From NCBI GenBank assembly GCA_963575745.1, contig CAUYUJ010005669.1, forward strand, positions 1,083,628-1,147,627: a stretch of DNA of 64,000 nt, in the 5' to 3' direction. This document shows positions 11,451 through 20,224 of the stretch, piece by piece (within the stretch, counting starts at the first letter, position 1; each line of letters begins with the position of its first letter). A program made the translations under genes and the position numbers. Source of the DNA: Prorocentrum cordatum (lineage: Eukaryota > Sar > Dinophyceae > Prorocentrales > Prorocentraceae). Below the pieces are notes generated by a model, which was not told the origin of the DNA, made no database searches, and saw nothing but the letters and a program-made list of their open reading frames with translations.

Positions 11451-11835
11451 GCACCCCTGACGAGTGTCGTGCCAGAAGGCGTTACCTCGCGTGCTACTCG
11501 GAGTTTGCCCGCCCTGCGTGCCACCTCCCTCGCGGCACTCGCAGCTGCATATGTCAAGCTACTTTTGGCCAGAACTTTGCAAGTCAGCTCAGGGCTGGTC
11601 GCGACATTGGCGCGCAACGCCACCGATATTTTCTGATGCCGAAGGGCGGAACTTTTTTTTCTCGGACGCCGAGGGGCGCCGCGAGATACGCTTTCGGACT
11701 GCGCCCGAAATGTCAAGCCCAGTCACTTCACCAAGCCTGAATCAGACCCAGCCCAGCCCAGCCTCATTCACTACGCCCGAAATGTGTCCAGCAAGCACTG
11801 CTTGGGGAATGAGAAATCGACGACCAAGGCCCATA

Positions 11836-12014
11836 GTGGTCATCCGATGGTCATCGGGCGGCGGTCACCCGATGGTCATCCGATGGTCACCCGATGGTCA
11901 TCCGATGGTCATCGACTGATCATCCAACAGTCACCGAACGGCCATCGGATGGTCACCGAATGGTCGCCCAATGGTCATCGAATGGTCATTGGGTGGTCGT
12001 CGACTGGTCATCCA
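11836..12014. repeat. 11-bp minisatellite, array C
   Basis: Clean GATGGTCATCC units to about 11915, then increasingly diverged GGTCATCGAATGGTC variants to about 12014. Same orientation as arrays A and B. Confidence 0.85.
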
Positions 12015-12496
12015 ATGCGCCGCACGGCCGACTTCGTCAACTCCGATGGCGACGGCTACGTTTTCATCCCGATGGATTTCAGTAAGGATGTTGTTTTGGG
12101 GTGTATGGCCTGTGGGCGAGGCGGAAAACGAGGATACGGATGTCGGACGAATGAGGGGAGCGGAACTGGTGGGCGGGCAAGGGGGGGCGAGGAGGAAACG
12201 GGGGGGGGGGGGGGCACGGGGGCTGCACGGTCGCATCGCGCTCGGAGTCGTTCAGAAGTCCTCGCGGAGGCTGCCTGCCCGTGCGATCGCATAGGCCTCG
12301 GGGAGGTGGCATGGGTATGCGTATATAAGTATAGGTGCAGGTATAAACATGGCGTCGCATGTCTATATATATATATAGATATCGGGATCGAGATATGCAT
12401 ACACCTATGCGTGCATGTGTAATACATGTTAAACTGTAAAAGCAGAGGGGGGAGGGTGGCGGGGGTGGCAGTATATACAGACGCGGGCCTCTACAG
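12015..12496 (+). other. Region upstream of the methyltransferase-like exon
   Basis: A short frame from ATG 12015 reads MRRTADFVNSDGDGYVFIP and later CMACGRGGKRGYGC, which might be a small exon, but it runs into a G-rich tract at 12180-12220. The stretch 12320-12480 contains a TATATA run (12365-12377), and CTACAG immediately before 12497 resembles a 3' splice site. No 5' exon with methyltransferase motif I is recognisable. Confidence 0.3.
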
Positions 12497-13366
12497 ATGA
12501 AGGACGATGCGTTCTTCCTCGTGCAGTTCGTGTTTGCTGCCCCTGAGACACCGCCACTCTCGAAATTAGGAAAGGGAATTGCGTGGGATGACCCGCATGC
12601 CGAAGAGTTCGCGGCGACCCTCAGGATTATCGTGTCCCAGGCCGTGCGTGAGGGCAGCAAACTTGAGGCTTTCATGATTGAAGCGGCCCCCCGCCTGGCC
12701 GATATCCCGCGCAAGTGCAGCAGCTCCCCCCTGGAAGATGTAGAGTTGTTCCTGTCTGAGAGCCTAGGTGAGAGCTGGGAAGTGTTCACATGGACCGTGT
12801 CGAGTTACGACATGGGCGTGCCGCAAGTTCGGACGCGCCTGCATGTCTGCGGGCGTTTGGCGACGCTGTTCCGCGCCCCTGTGCCCGAGACCACGCCAGA
12901 GACGTTTTCGCTTGAGCTCTTGACGTTGTGGCAATTGTTGGACGAAACGGCACGGCCCGTCAAGATTAGGACCCTGACTGACAGCACGCGAAAGAATCTG
13001 GCCAGCTACAAAGCGCTAGCCGAGAGCATCGTTGTGCCTGAGCGCATTGTCGTGTGCGATTTGAGTAAGGGCCCGAAGCGAGACGGGCTGTCGCAGATGC
13101 GAGCGGACGGCCTTGTACCGTCTTTGACCTCTCGCAACAGGTACTTGTGGTTGTTTGCCCCAGGGGCCCCAGACGTGCTCGGCCGTTTTTTGACGCCACA
13201 GGAGAGGGTCAAACTTCAAGGCTGGGCCCCCGTCATTTTAGACCACATGGAGCCTGGGAACTACTTTGAGCCCACGGGCTCAGGAAGCTGCGCGCCTGTT
13301 GTCGGCATCTGCATCGCGCGCCTTTTTAGTGGCCGTTTGGGCGCACTCGCGATGGCAGGCGCGTGA
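12497..13366 (+). CDS. Partial C5 DNA-methyltransferase-like domain lacking the catalytic Cys
   Basis: 289 codons, closed by TGA. Motifs of the C5-cytosine methyltransferase fold can be read in order. Motif IV-like APETPPLSKLGKGIAWDDPH (residues 15-34) is followed by a motif VI-like FMIEAAPRL, motif VIII-like DMGVPQVRTRLHVCG, motif IX-like LTPQERVKLQGWAP, and motif X-like GSGSCAPVVGICIARLF. In active enzymes motif IV has Pro-Cys before Gln/Thr-Pro-Phe-Ser. Here the Cys position is Thr18 (codon 12548-12550), so catalysis is unlikely. Motif I (AdoMet, FxGxG) is missing upstream, which implies a truncated copy or a lost 5' exon, and CTACAG before the ATG looks like a splice acceptor. Dinoflagellate genomes are known to carry retrotransposon-borne cytosine methyltransferases, and this may be such a fragment. 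Confidence 0.65.
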   Translation: MKDDAFFLVQFVFAAPETPPLSKLGKGIAWDDPHAEEFAATLRIIVSQAVREGSKLEAFMIEAAPRLADIPRKCSSSPLEDVELFLSESLGESWEVFTWTVSSYDMGVPQVRTRLHVCGRLATLFRAPVPETTPETFSLELLTLWQLLDETARPVKIRTLTDSTRKNLASYKALAESIVVPERIVVCDLSKGPKRDGLSQMRADGLVPSLTSRNRYLWLFAPGAPDVLGRFLTPQERVKLQGWAPVILDHMEPGNYFEPTGSGSCAPVVGICIARLFSGRLGALAMAGA

Positions 13367-13429
13367 TTGCATGGAATGGGTCGGGGGCAAGATCAGATGG
13401 ATAGGGGGGTGGAGGGAAGGGTGGGGGGA

Positions 13430-13545
13430 GGGCAGGACGGAAAGTGGATGGAGGGATGGAGGGATGGAGGGAGGGGTGGAAGCGGGGATGGAGGGATGGA
13501 GGGGCGGGGGGGGGGGGGAGGGGCGGGTGGAGGGAAGGATGGACG
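13430..13545. repeat. GGAT/GGAG-rich repeat
   Basis: Repeated GATGGAGG and GGGATGGA units with G runs; non-coding. Confidence 0.9.
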
Positions 13546-13602
13546 AGACCCATCAGCTCGATTGGGCCGAGCAACTCACTGCAAGGCGGTCTTTCGCTGC
13601 GC

Positions 13603-13702
13603 NNNNNNNNNNNNNNNNNNNNNNNNNNNNNNNNNNNNNNNNNNNNNNNNNNNNNNNNNNNNNNNNNNNNNNNNNNNNNNNNNNNNNNNNNNNNNNNNNN
13701 NN
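13603..13702. other. Assembly gap of 100 N
   Basis: Exactly 100 undetermined bases, the usual placeholder for a gap of unknown size. Distances across it are not reliable, and continuity between the two sides is a scaffolding claim. Confidence 0.99.
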
Positions 13703-13861
13703 TCAATTGGGATTTGGGCACGGCACAGAGCAAGCAAGGGTTCGCATTCGAAGCGCACGTAGTGAATCCCATTCCTGTTGTCAGCTCTGGCCAGTCCACT
13801 TTGATCTCCACCACGATTGCTTTGAAACCCGTGTCCTCCCATGCCCTTCCTTCTCTGATGT

Positions 13862-14095
13862 CGCTTCCAGCCTCCCTCCTCCCCGTTCTCCTCCTCCGCC
13901 TCTTTCTCCTCCTCCTCCTCCTCCTCCCCCCCCCCTCCTCCCTCCTCGTTGTCCTCCTTTTTGCCTCCTGCTGCTGCTGCTCCTTCCCCCCCCTCTTCTC
14001 TGCTTCGTCGCTGCCCCGTCCTCATCTCTTCCTGCTCGCCCTCCACGCCCTCCTCCTCCTCTCCTAGTTCCCCTCCTCCTCCTCCTCCTCCAAAC
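13862..14095. repeat. CCT/CTC-rich tract
   Basis: A TCCTCC array on the plus strand. On the minus strand it is a purine tract just downstream of the truncated 14233-15043 coding region. Confidence 0.9.
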
Positions 14096-14232
14096 AGCAA
14101 CTACTACACACATGAAGCTAGCGCGCGCGTCTTGGCAATGCATTCTTGGGGCATGGCGAGCACGCGGGGGCCGCGTGATTGGGGAATGGAAAACAATAGC
14201 TGCATCATTGGCACATCCCTTCCCCTTCCCGT

Positions 14233-15043
14233 CCAAATTCGCTGTTGCTTTTCGGTCACTGTCGCTATCGAGCCATTCCCGATCGTCGTGGCGTCGACCT
14301 GGGAAACGCCCGCGTGCCAGTGCAACTACTGACCACCGAATCATCTGGAATAACGGGTAAAATGAGCACCAACGTGAGCAGCCACATGCATTCGAACTCC
14401 CACAGAGGTCACCAGTATTCAAGCACGTAACCAAATGTTCTTTATTGCTGCTAAGCAGATGGCATGTCGAGCCAAAAAATGATTCCCTCTTTGCATATGG
14501 CGTTTTGTCTTGGCATAGCGCCAGCGGGAGTATCCGCTCTCGCTCTGCAGGCGTGGCATGTTTTACCACTGGGTGATTCTCGTAAGTTTCAATTGACTCT
14601 GCATCTTTGACGCTCTCCCTCCACCTATGTAGGATCTCGGGGTTGTTATGCGCTTCTCTAAAGATCGCCTCGCGAGGCGGCATCGTCGCAGTAGTCTGCG
14701 GGTTTCTGCTGTCACCGTGTCTAGAAATCTCAGGTCTGTCCATCTCGTATAGGTTATTATCGAATTTCTCGAATCCGAGGGCTCTGTCAACCTTGGCCTG
14801 GAATTTTCCTGATTGGGAGTTGGGGTTCAATCTGAATGGTCTCGCGGCAACCACTCCTGCTGTCGAAGCGTAATTACAAAGCAAGCAGACTGATCTTGCG
14901 GACACTGTGCGGCCTGCAAGGTAGTGATCTATAATTTCCTCCTCCGCGAGGTTCTTTCCAGCCTTCTCGCGCCCCTCCGAAATTGGCCCTTCATCTCTGT
15001 CGGGCCCAGGGGCCCATGGCTGCGGGGGGGAGCTGCTCCCCAA
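14233..15043 (-). pseudogene. Truncated relative of the 7124-9169 transposase-like family
   Basis: The frame is open from at least 15135; no ATG decides the start, and the given end is the first alternative start. It begins with a low-complexity acidic region, then YLAGRTVSARSVCLLCNYAS (compare YAAGSLSAKAFCIACDWATK in the plus-strand gene). After that come SGKFQAK, LPLALCQDKTPY at the position of VALYVDGVKF, a SNKEHLVTCLN block, the CGCSRWCSF cysteine cluster and FPGRRHDDREW. Similarity stops near 14236, before the region matching KGDW and the Cys finger, and the frame then runs into a purine tract. It is either a 3'-truncated copy or one exon whose partners are not visible. Confidence 0.55.
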
Positions 15044-15165
15044 AACTATGGGGCGGGAATCTTGAACGCGAATGTCTTCCCAGCTTGGGAATGGCTGCGC
15101 GAACGGGGCGGGCGATGCAAAGTTATCTGGACACTTGCGAGGTGAGGATGCATGGATGGCAAGGG

Positions 15166-15235
15166 CGACCTAGGTTAGGATGCAAGGCCCTTGGACGCGT
15201 CGGAAGGACGACCTAGGTTAGGATGCAAGGCCTTC
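15166..15235. repeat. 43-bp tandem duplication
   Basis: CGACCTAGGTTAGGATGCAA at 15166 is repeated at 15209. A further GAGGTGAGGATGCATGG fragment precedes it. Confidence 0.8.
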
Positions 15236-16143
15236 GAAGATCGGACTGGGTTTTGACTGTACTTATGTGATCAGCGAGGCGCTTCCCAACACACTGTTCC
15301 TGTTGAGGCCCCCTCCCCTTACTTACTCCCCCCTGGTTCCTCCAGGCCTTCTCGTTCCTCACTCCTCACTCCTCTGCCCTCCCCTTTCTCACTCCTCGTT
15401 CCTCCTCTTTCCTCGCTCCTCACCCCGCTCTCTTCTCACTCGCCCTCCTCTTCCACTCCCTTCTCACTCGTCACTTGATCTTCTCTTCCCCGAGCGTGCG
15501 GCGCCAGCAGTCTGCGCTCCGAACGTGCCGAAATCCGAGCGCGCCTCGGAAACCCACCGCCACAGCGCGGACTGCCAAGCCTCGCTGGGCACAAACGTCG
15601 GGGGGCACGCAGAAAACTCGCCTCGAGGCATTCAGATTCAGGGGGGGGCCTGTATAGAGGGATTGCACCGCTGGGCATCGGCACCTCGACCAAAGAAACT
15701 CGAGTGGGACCCTGGCGGGCGGGGGGGGCCAGAACAATCACCGGTACTCATCGCGGAACTCATCGCTCCATCTTGGCCGAGAAATGATGGTTTTACTTGT
15801 GTTTTTAGAGGGTTCCGGAAAACTCATCGGCACTCATCGCTCGAAAAAATCATCGCAAAAATCACCGGTACCCCTGGCCTGATTTCGGCCTTGCGAGTTT
15901 TAGTTTCCTTGTTGTTGTTGGTTGCGTGCCGACGCCCTGCTCTTAAAATTGCAATCTGACGTTCCTGCGCCCCGCATTTGCGATCCGCGCTCCCAGTGGC
16001 AGACAACAAATCACAAGAAATCAAAGGATGCCCCCCCTCGCTTAGCATGCCTAGCTAGTGCCCTTTGTGCTTTTCATCGATCACGCGCATGTCCTTCAGC
16101 TTTTTTGCTCATCGCCGCCAAGTTGCCCAGGGGAGCTTTCATC
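15236..16143. other. Intergenic, no supported gene
   Basis: 15300-15480 is CT-rich. 15735-15870 has scattered ACTCATCGC and AATCACCGGTA words that look like a decayed minisatellite. No convincing frame is seen on either strand. Confidence 0.5.
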
Positions 16144-16445
16144 CTCAAGGCGGGAGGGGGGAGGAGGGAGGAGGTGGAGGAGGGAGGAGAAAGGAGGAGG
16201 GAGGAAGGAAGAGGGAGGAGGAGTAGGGAGCTAGGAGGGAGGAGGGAGGAAAGGAAAAGCGAGGGAGGGGGGAGGATGGGCGATGAGTTTAGCGATGATT
16301 CGCGATGAGTCACGATGAGTTGTTCCTCCTTCCCCTCCTTCCTCCTCCTCCTCCTCCTCCTCCTCCCCCTCCTTCCCCCCCATCCTCCCCCCCTCCTCCT
16401 CCTCCCCCTCCTCCTCCTAGCTCCTCATCCTCACCCCCCTCGCCT
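16144..16445. repeat. Purine tract followed by pyrimidine tract (inverted GGA/TCC)
   Basis: GGAGGA-type repeats at 16150-16275 are followed, after a GATGAGT-rich spacer, by TCCTCC repeats at 16325-16440. The two blocks are complementary and could form a large hairpin or triplex. A similar GATGAG spacer with CCT tract recurs near 19590-19720. Confidence 0.8.
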
Positions 16446-16458
16446 CCTCTTCATCCCC

Positions 16459-17896
16459 CTAAGAGCTAGGGGGGATCAGGGGGGAGAGAGAGGGAGGAGG
16501 TAGAGGAAAAGTTTGGACGAGCCCGGCGGTCGTCGTAGTAATGTTCTCGTACTCCTCGATGATGGTTTCGGCCTTCATCTCCTTGTGGACCTCCTTCTCG
16601 CCCTCTGACTGGAGCTTCTTGAAGAACATCGCCTGGCTGGACTTCGCAGCGTCGAATGCGGTCTGTAGGTCGGTCTTGTGCCTCGGGTGCTCCTTCAGCC
16701 ACGTCCATTCAGCGTCTGTGTCCATCGACGTCATCATGGAGTAGGCGGTGGATGTTGCGCCCCCTGTACAGCTTGATGGTCGGCTGGGCAGCCGTCTTAG
16801 CCTTCTGGATTCGCTTTGCGAGCTCCTTCTTCTCCTTGGCCTCGGCCTCCTCCTCTTCCTTCTCCTCCGCAGAGATCTCTTTCTTCCATTTCATCGGCTT
16901 CTTACCAGTAGCTACCTCCTCCTCGTCTCCGTGCTGCGGGGGGGCCCTCTTGCATTTCATCCTGCGCATCTTGGTCTGGCTGCTCTCGTCGCTCTTCTGC
17001 GGTGCCAAGGTCCTCTTTCCAACAGACGCCGCCACATCGATTTTCGGGGCCTGGGGCAGCTCGTTCTTCGCGGTCTCATCCTGCAACTCGGTGTAAGCAG
17101 TCCAGCACCTTTCCAGCTCCTCTCTGCGGCCATGCTCGAAGTAGAGGTACTGCATACGTTTTGTGAAATTACAATATTTGCACCACGAACCACCAAGACG
17201 AACGCATGTTTCAGCATAATTAACAGCTGCCGTGATATTGCTTGGATCTTGGTATCCGCCTTCTTCTATGATGATCCTTTGCAGGGATCTGTATATTCCT
17301 TTGCTTTCATCAACGCTCCTGAACGTCTGTGTTTTATAGAACATCTCCTTCACGCTAGCTAGCTTTTTCGAGGCCCACATCTTGCGGTGGTTGCTCTTGG
17401 CAGTGTTGCCCTTTAGATTGTCATGTTCCGCCTTCCACTGTTTCGCCTCATCCGTAGACTTCTTAATGAACCTCTGGAACTGCCCGTACACGTCTCCCCT
17501 GCTCGGCACACCTTGCTTGATGGAACCCTCGAGCTGCTCGCATAATCTTTTAGTCTCTCCATCAAGGGCAATCGCATGGTTGTTCATCGTCTTCTGTAGA
17601 TCAGCAAGGGACTCCTCCAACTCTTTGATCCTCTCGAGGAACGCTGCATCTGCTGGCTGCTGCTGATCTGGGGCTGGTGGCTGCGGCTGATGGGGGCCTG
17701 CGTTGCCCTGCGACGCTGAGCCCTGCGTTGCCCGCTGAGGTGAGGCGGGCGACGCCAGCTGCTGCGATGCTGCTGCTTCTGCTGCTGCTGCTGCTGCTGC
17801 TGCCTGCTGTTGCTGCGACGCTGCCTGCTGCTGCTGGGCCACGTGCGATAGCGGCTGCTCGTCCCCGCTGGGCATTGCCTCGATTGGTTGGACCAT
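16459..17896 (-). CDS. Gln/Ala-rich coiled-coil protein, relative of the 4684-5887 family (one frameshift)
   Basis: The frame is open from 18022, and the first ATG in frame is at 17896 (MVQPIEAMPSGDE). N-terminal polyQ/polyA (17760-17850) is followed by a coiled coil (FLERIKELEESLADLQKTMN, about 17640-17580). A conserved block follows at 17450-17080 with KKLASVKEMFYKTQTF, a GGYQDPSNITAAVNYAETC segment and RLGGSWCKYCNFTKRMQYLYFEH. Next come a Lys/Glu-rich linker with a KKPMKWKK motif and, after a frame change near 16760, MMTSMDTDAEWTWLKEHPRH. The NI-x-A-V-N-x-A-x-x-C plus GxxW pattern matches NIAQDCIKKGRKW in the plus-strand gene, so the two belong to one family. Function unknown. The Pro-rich last 15 residues fall in low complexity and may not be real. 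Confidence 0.6.
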
Positions 17897-18032
17897 CAGC
17901 TGGGAGGACGGCGCTGGCTGCGTGGGCGTCCCCGAACGAGTGTCTGGTTGAGTCTCCTTTTTTGGTGTTTGGTTTGTTGTTTGTCGTTTTGCTGCTCCAC
18001 CAACACATGCACGCACACGCACTCACGACGCG

Positions 18033-18165
18033 CGATTATCTTCGCACCCCTGGGGGGGGGACCTCGCACCCTTTCCTCAGGGACGGGCGCATCTTCGGCC
18101 CAGGCCGCGAGGCATGAAGCGCGATCACTGTTCGCGCCCATTGGGGGTGACCTAGTTCTTACGCC
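18033..18165. repeat. Diverged units of a ~95-bp GCGCGATCATCTTCGCGCCC repeat
   Basis: Two units with CGCGATTATCTTCGCACCC and GCGCGATCACTGTTCGCGCCC followed by G runs. They are relatives of the better-preserved array at 18831-19135. Confidence 0.65.
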
Positions 18166-18373
18166 CTCCTCACCCTCCCCCTCCTCATTCTAATCGTTTA
18201 TCCTTCCTGCCATCCCCATCCTCCATGTTTGCCCTGGGCCAATCCTCTGATACTGCGATGACGCCATCGATGTCCATTGCCAGCTCACCACGCGCTGCTA
18301 GATCCGATTCGTCCATCAAGCGTGCCACTGCGTCAGCATCACCATAGTTGGGAGGCCTGGAAAACCGTGCATG

Positions 18374-18461
18374 TCCAGCTTTCTTGGCCCTCCTGCCCCT
18401 TTTCCCTCGCTCCCGCTCGAGGAGGAGGAGGGCGGGAGAATGCCAGGCCAAGAGAGCTGGA
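18374..18461. repeat. Imperfect inverted repeat
   Basis: TCCAGCTTTCTTGGCC (18374-18389) pairs with GGCCAAGAGAGCTGGA (18446-18461) at 15 of 16 positions. The interior also contains complementary CTCCCGCTCGAGG/GGAGGAGGGCGGGAG halves, giving an almost continuous hairpin. Confidence 0.7.
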
Positions 18462-18830
18462 TATGTACTGTTCCCCTCCTCCCAATAGTCTCCCTGCCGC
18501 GCTCCTGTACATCCCTGGATCCCCAGCAATGTCCCGAACGCCCCCGTGAAAGGTACAGGGGCGCGCCCCTCATCGAGGTCATCAGGGCCGTTCATCACGG
18601 GCCGCCCTGGTACTTAACTACCCTCGCCTCGATCCGCTGAGATCGCTCGAGAGATGCAAAGGCTGCGTGCAAACATCTGTCAGCTCCTGCAGCATGTGCG
18701 ACGCCCCCTCTCACCTTCTCCCTCCTCCTCTTCCTACTCCTCCTCCTCCTCATCCTCCTCCTCCCCCTCCTCTGTTCGGGCTCATGGGGAGGTGCCCTCC
18801 TCCCTGGAAAGTGGTGCCTACTTGCCCCGC

Positions 18831-19135
18831 GAGGCGCGACGTGCGATCGTCTTCGCGCCCCTGGGGGGTTAGGGCTAACCTCAGTCGCACTTTCGACAAC
18901 CCCTCCCTGGCAAAGGTCAGCGAAGCGCGAAGCGCGATCATCTTCGCGCCGATGGGGGGGGGGGTGAACTTAGGGCTAACCTCAGTCGCACTCTTGAACT
19001 CTTTTCTTGGGAAAGGGCCGCGAGGCGCGAAGCGCGATCATCCTCGCGCCCATTGGGGGGGGGACTTAGGGCTAACCTCAGTCGCACCCTCCACCCCCTA
19101 TCTGGCGAAGGGCCGCGAGGCGCGAAGCGCGATCG
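18831..19135. repeat. ~95-bp tandem repeat, three units plus partial
   Basis: GAGGCGCGAAGCGCGATC starts at 18831, 18922, 19022 and 19117 (spacing 91, 100, 95). Each unit continues with TTCGCGCC, a G run, and CTTAGGGCTAACCTCAGTCG. Non-coding. Confidence 0.85.
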
Positions 19136-19369
19136 TGACCTCCAGTGTCCCGATCAGGGGTGCCTTGGAGCTACGTAGCGGGTCGACCCACCCTCAGTCT
19201 TGCCAGCATTCTGGTGGGTTCCTGCCCCCTCCTCATCCTCCTCCCCCCTCTCATCCTAGCACGTGGGAACATGCGAAACGAAAGCACATGAACCAGAAGA
19301 ACGAACAAGCATTTTAGACAAACACGCTGATATCGTACCAAGTGCCCGATACCTCAGGCGACTGAAGGT

Positions 19370-19450
19370 GATCAGCTGGCCAATGAAGATGAGCAGCTGG
19401 CTGATCAGCTGGCCAATGGGGGTGATATCATATCAGCTGGCGAATGAAGG
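19370..19450. repeat. Short repeat of GATCAGCTGGCCAATG
   Basis: Three copies at about 19370, 19403 and 19431 with TGAAGATGAGCAGCTGG between them. The CAGCTG core is palindromic. No gene around it; 19136-19360 is unremarkable. Confidence 0.75.
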
Positions 19451-19499
19451 TGCTCAGCCACTGTTGCCTTCACCCCCTTTAAAGGCAGGCGGGGAGGCA

Positions 19500-19963
19500 T
19501 CCTCCGCTTTCCCCCTCCTTCTCCTCCTCCTCCTCCTACCATCCTCATCCTTCTGGGAGGCGGTGGCGTGGAGGGAGGGCGGAATTGAGGCGATGAATGA
19601 TGAGATGATTCCCGATGGCTCGCGATGAGTTCGTTGCTCATCATCCCTCCTCCTCCTCCTCGCCCTCCTCCTCCTCCCCCTCCTCCTCCCCGTTTTCCTA
19701 ATATTCACCTTCTTCCTCCATCTGCTGCCCCTCCTCCACCTTCTCCTCCTCCTCATCCTCCTCTTCTCGGCTTCAGCGCTGCCCTGTCCCATCCCTCCCC
19801 TGACCTGAATAATTCGGGTCCGTGTGGTATTCGACCAGCTCGTCTCTCTTGGCGTAGATGTTATCCTTCTCGAGTTTGCCTCCCACGCTTCCGAAGACGA
19901 GCGATGACAAGCTGAGGGGGAGGAGGAGGAGGAGGAGGAGGAGGAGGAGGAGGAGGAGGAGGA

Positions 19964-20010
<47 letters not shown>

Positions 20011-20185
20011 GGGAGGATGAGGGGGAGAGCGACGAGGACGATCAGAGGAGGAGGAGAGGAGGAGGAGGAGGAGGAGGAGCGGTGACCTTACGGGCGACGG
20101 AAGTGGAAGCGGAGGAGGAGGATGAGGAGGAAGAGGAGGAAGAGGAGGGAGAGGAGGAGGAGGAGGAGGGGGAGGAAGAGGCAAG
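19500..20185. repeat. CCT tracts, then GGA and GAC arrays
   Basis: 19515-19545 and 19645-19760 are TCC-rich, 19915-19962 is (GGA)n, 19963-20007 is (GAC)n, and 20040-20185 is GGA-rich. All frames are homopolymeric peptides. Confidence 0.9.
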
Positions 20186-20224
20186 GTGGCATTAGAGTGA
20201 GGAGCAAGTGGACCGTGAGGGCGA

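Noticed and set aside
18185-18598. Minus-strand frame with ARLMDESDLAARGELAMDID as a gene
   Set aside because: Plausible composition, but it runs through a hairpin and CT-rich sequence, has no domain, and the opposite strand is equally open.
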